DNA of 10,167 nucleotides from Ophryocystis elektroscirrha. Lineage: Eukaryota > Apicomplexa > Conoidasida > Neogregarinorida > Ophryocystidae. The notes beneath the pieces were generated by a model. That model was not told where the DNA came from and did not search any database. It saw nothing but the letters and a program-made list of their open reading frames with translations. Location of the stretch: the NCBI GenBank assembly GCA_030141585.1, contig JAQIFP010000003.1, positions 354,548 to 364,714 on the forward strand. Direction: 5' to 3'. This document shows, piece after piece, positions 7,680 through 10,167 of the stretch (the stretch's first letter is position 1; every line of letters starts with the position of its first letter). Position numbers and translations under genes: made by a program.

Positions 7680-8583
7680 ATGAAATCTTCAATTTTAAGT
7701 TTAACGGTACTTACTCAATTAATATACAATGTATATACTGAACCAAATGTTACGAAACCCGAAGAATCTGATGAACTCACTCAAGAGCTCAATAGTTACG
7801 TTTTCTATGACCCTAAAGAAACAAGTAACTTTATTTTATAAGTAATCAAATATTTTAGGTACTACTACAGAAACCCCAGACAAATTAGATAGGACACTTC
7901 AGGGTTTATTGGTTAAGCCAGAAAGATCATATGTATATAAACTAGACAGACCAACCACACTAATAATAAACACTAGTTCTACTACGCCAAAGCCAAGTGA
8001 TTCCTATCTGGAAATGGTTGGTGGCGAAGACACAACTACGCATATAACAAAACCAACTACAGATGAAAAAGAAGTTCAGGGAGTTTTAAACTCATCTGAT
8101 CGTGAACTTAGTGGCAAAAACGCTTATCATCCTTCGGTTGAAAGAGTTGTCATTCACCCAAACCACGAACACAGTCAAACTACTATAATTGAATATATAG
8201 ACGAAGTTGAAGAACCAGCAAGTACAACTCCAGTACCCAAAAAAACTAAGCATCCAGCTATAATTATTGGAGGAGCTGCTATCACTTATACTGAGAAAAA
8301 TGAACCATCTGATAATCCAGCACGAATACATACAATACATCCCCCTTATGTAGAAATCCCTGAATATAAAAATTACCACCCTGCGCCGATTTTCATTGGC
8401 AAAACAGATTATCAGTACTCTAAAGGAAAACAGATGCATCATGGTAAACACGCACAACCACAACAACCACCTAAACCAATCTCAAAACCTGAACCTCAAC
8501 CTGCACCGCAACCAAATAAAAAAGAACCTTCTATTATGTCCATTTTCGATTATTTAAAACCCATATTAGAGATGAATAGTTAG
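7680..8583 (+). CDS. Secreted Thr/Pro/Gln-rich orphan protein, two exons, 289 residues
   Basis: Exon 1 is 7680-7824 and exon 2 is 7859-8583. The 34-nt intron (GTAACT to tttag) joins in phase 1, and without it the frame stops within five codons. The first 20 residues (MKSSILSLTVLTQLIYNVYT) look like a signal peptide, with cleavage likely before EPNV. The mature part has no transmembrane segment or GPI-type hydrophobic tail, so it is probably secreted or luminal. It has N-glycosylation-type sites (NVT, NTS, NSS) and many Thr-Thr and Pro pairs. Two similar short motifs, HPAIIIGG (about 180) and HPAPIFIGK (about 222), suggest a degenerate repeat. A Pro/Gln/Lys tract (about 246-267) ends in the more ordered IFDYLKPILEM. 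No family is recognised. In a parasite this composition would fit a surface or secreted effector, but that is inference. Confidence 0.85.
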
Positions 8584-8672
8584 CTGTTAGTTATCGCATA
8601 GTACTTTTTATAGTGTTTATGCTACTCGCTATGCAACTTAAAATATTGTACCAAATTAAATTTTGATATTAT
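8584..8672. other. Short convergent 3' intergenic region
   Basis: Only 89 bp separate the TAG of the secreted-protein gene from the TAA of UBA2 on the other strand, so the two 3' UTRs probably overlap. No clear hairpin is seen. Confidence 0.6.
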
Positions 8673-9840
8673 TTACACAATGCGTTGTTTTTTATAAGGG
8701 ACTTCAGGAATGACTATTTCTACATCTGAACTATCTTCCAATGAAAAAACACTCTCTAAATCCGATTGATCTTCTGTCTCCAGTACATCACTAGCTTCTT
8801 CAATCTTATGTGCTGCAGTTTCATTCAAAGAAACCAATACATAATCTGACACAGTGGGTACTTCTTTTATAATAATTTGACACTCGACTTTTGTCTAAGC
8901 AAATATTCACCATACAACTAAAACTTACAGATAAAGAATAATCCAAAACATACAACAATCCCGGTAAATCTTTCATCCAATGACTTAACGGTTGTTCAAG
9001 AGTTTTATCAAAATCTGTTAAATATGTAAATATTATATATTAATAGATAAATAAGTGTATATCCATATATATACAATAATGAATATAACTGTGGTCATTG
9101 TCTCTAGTATTTAATAAGAATAAAGTTATAATTCATAATTTTATAATGGAAATACTATTTTGCATTTTATATTTTTAGAAATAATTATAGTAATAAAGTT
9201 ACCAGGTAAATCTTCAGCCATGTCAATGTTGTATATACATATTGAGTTATTATTTTTTTGCACTATTTCGATATGAGGCTCAAGACATCCCAGCTCGTTT
9301 CTAATCACTTGTTTTATTAATGAATCAAGGGGAAATTGCTAGAGATTATATTTATTCAACATTGCTTACATCTATATATTGTATAAGTAATTCATACTTT
9401 TGAATTTTGCATGTAAAACACGCCCTATTGGGAGGCTCTAAAGCTTCTGGAATCAGTATATAAGGCCCAGATGGAAATTCTTTTACCCATAACTATACAT
9501 TGATATTTAAAATTTATTTTTACGTGTTTTATATTCAAAGAAGCTAAGTTAGAAATAAGATCAGCATCTTTTGCTTTTATGATATCCAAATTTTTGATTA
9601 TATTAAGCGTTTGTTCGGCTTGAATCCCAGCAACAATTGCATTTGTCGATGCAACGGCTGGTATTATAGAATTTGCAATTTCTTCACATTTCCAATGAGA
9701 CTGAAATGTTATTACGAATAAACTCAATTACTATTAAAGGAATATTGTAGTTAAACATGCGGATATTTGCAGCCGCACCCACAAAATTATTTATTATTTT
9801 GTTATTCTTGTTATAAGTAAGTTTAATTGAATTTTTCCTG
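8673..9840 (-). CDS. UBA2: SUMO-activating enzyme subunit 2 (E1 catalytic subunit), C-terminal six exons, partial
   Basis: The exons are 9840-9732, 9700-9524, 9492-9370, 9338-9203, 9014-8929 and 8894-8673. The introns are 31, 31, 31, 188 and 34 nt, with all phases consistent. About 283 residues are present. Diagnostic blocks run in UBA2 order: FVGAAANIRM (the FV-AAxNxRM signature), IIPAVASTNAIVAG (the conserved IIPAxxTTNA helix), a PEALEPPN segment leading to CFTC (the second half of the zinc site), then a ubiquitin-fold domain with DLPGLLYVLDYSL and VECQII. The acidic C-tail carries a SUMO-interacting-type motif (DVEIVI) and a basic KKQR near the end. With AOS1/SAE1, UBA2 adenylates SUMO and passes it to UBC9. 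The nucleotide-binding region and catalytic Cys lie beyond the right edge. The call is firm; only exact splice sites could shift. Confidence 0.92.
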
Positions 9841-10167
9841 CTGAAAACATAATTCAGAAAATTGATTACATTAACATATAAATGTAATCTATGTGCAATA
9901 TAAATAATTCAAATTATATTCAAAATAAATAGTTTATATTTATATATATATATATATATATGAATACATAAAAATACTTATGTATATATATGTATATATA
10001 TGTATATATATATATATATGTATATGTATATATATGTATGTATATGTATATATATGTATATATATGTATATATATGTATATATATGTATATATATGTATA
10101 TATATGTATATATATGTATATATATGTATATATATGTATATATATGTATATATATGTATATATATGT
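9841..10167 (-). other. UBA2 intron, 3' part, running off the window
   Basis: Upstream of the exon at 9840 lies a pyrimidine-rich acceptor (gaattatgttttcag, with a tandem cagcag), then AT-rich DNA and microsatellites up to the window edge. No upstream UBA2 coding block is visible, so the rest of the gene is outside. Confidence 0.7.
9941..10167. repeat. TA tract and perfect 10-bp repeat (tatatgtata)
   Basis: A TA run (9941-9960) is followed from about 9981 by tatatg-type sequence. From 10041 this becomes an exact decamer array of about 12.7 copies, cut by the window end. It probably lies in the UBA2 intron. Confidence 0.9.

Noticed and set aside
8092..8466. Minus-strand ORF of 124 codons with hydrophobic stretches
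   Set aside because: It is the antisense shadow of the secreted-protein gene. The plus frame has a signal peptide and a matching intron.
9425..9727. Separate 100-residue gene on the minus strand
   Set aside because: It is one UBA2 exon read through two 31-nt introns. The UBA2 motifs continue across the splice junctions.

Overview
The window is very AT-rich nuclear DNA from a eukaryote, probably a small-genome protist. The genes use the standard code with TAA and TAG stops. They are split by very short GT-AG introns, many of 31 or 34 nt, and separated by microsatellite-filled AT DNA. Compact AT-rich parasites such as piroplasm-like apicomplexans would fit, but nothing here fixes the lineage. 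No prokaryotic operon, CRISPR array, transposase or virus gene is seen.

Layout from left to right. Bases 1-240 hold a perfect 14-bp tandem array and TA tracts, probably inside an intron. At 395-902 (-) is the 5' exon of an unknown gene that runs off the left edge. At 990-2210 (-) is an unknown three-exon gene with an unresolved 5' end. At 2678-5014 (-) is a five-exon gene for a 445-residue protein with cyclin-box features. Bases 5181-6126 are AT-rich intergenic DNA with palindromes. At 6127-7401 (-) is an intronless coiled-coil protein of 424 residues. At 7680-8583 (+) is a two-exon secreted, Pro/Gln/Thr-rich orphan of 289 residues. At 8673-9840 (-) are the last six exons of UBA2, the catalytic subunit of the SUMO-activating enzyme. 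Its adenylation half lies beyond the right edge, past a decamer microsatellite.

The genes do not form an obvious pathway. UBA2 (SUMO activation) and the cyclin-like gene are core eukaryotic functions, while the other four are unrecognised. Five genes are on the minus strand and one on the plus strand. The secreted-protein gene is divergent from the coiled-coil gene (278 bp between start codons) and convergent with UBA2 (89 bp between stops). The continuous ORFs give only fragments of these genes. The models here come from joining exons at GT-AG sites with matching codon phase. All exon joins are inferred from sequence, without transcript data.
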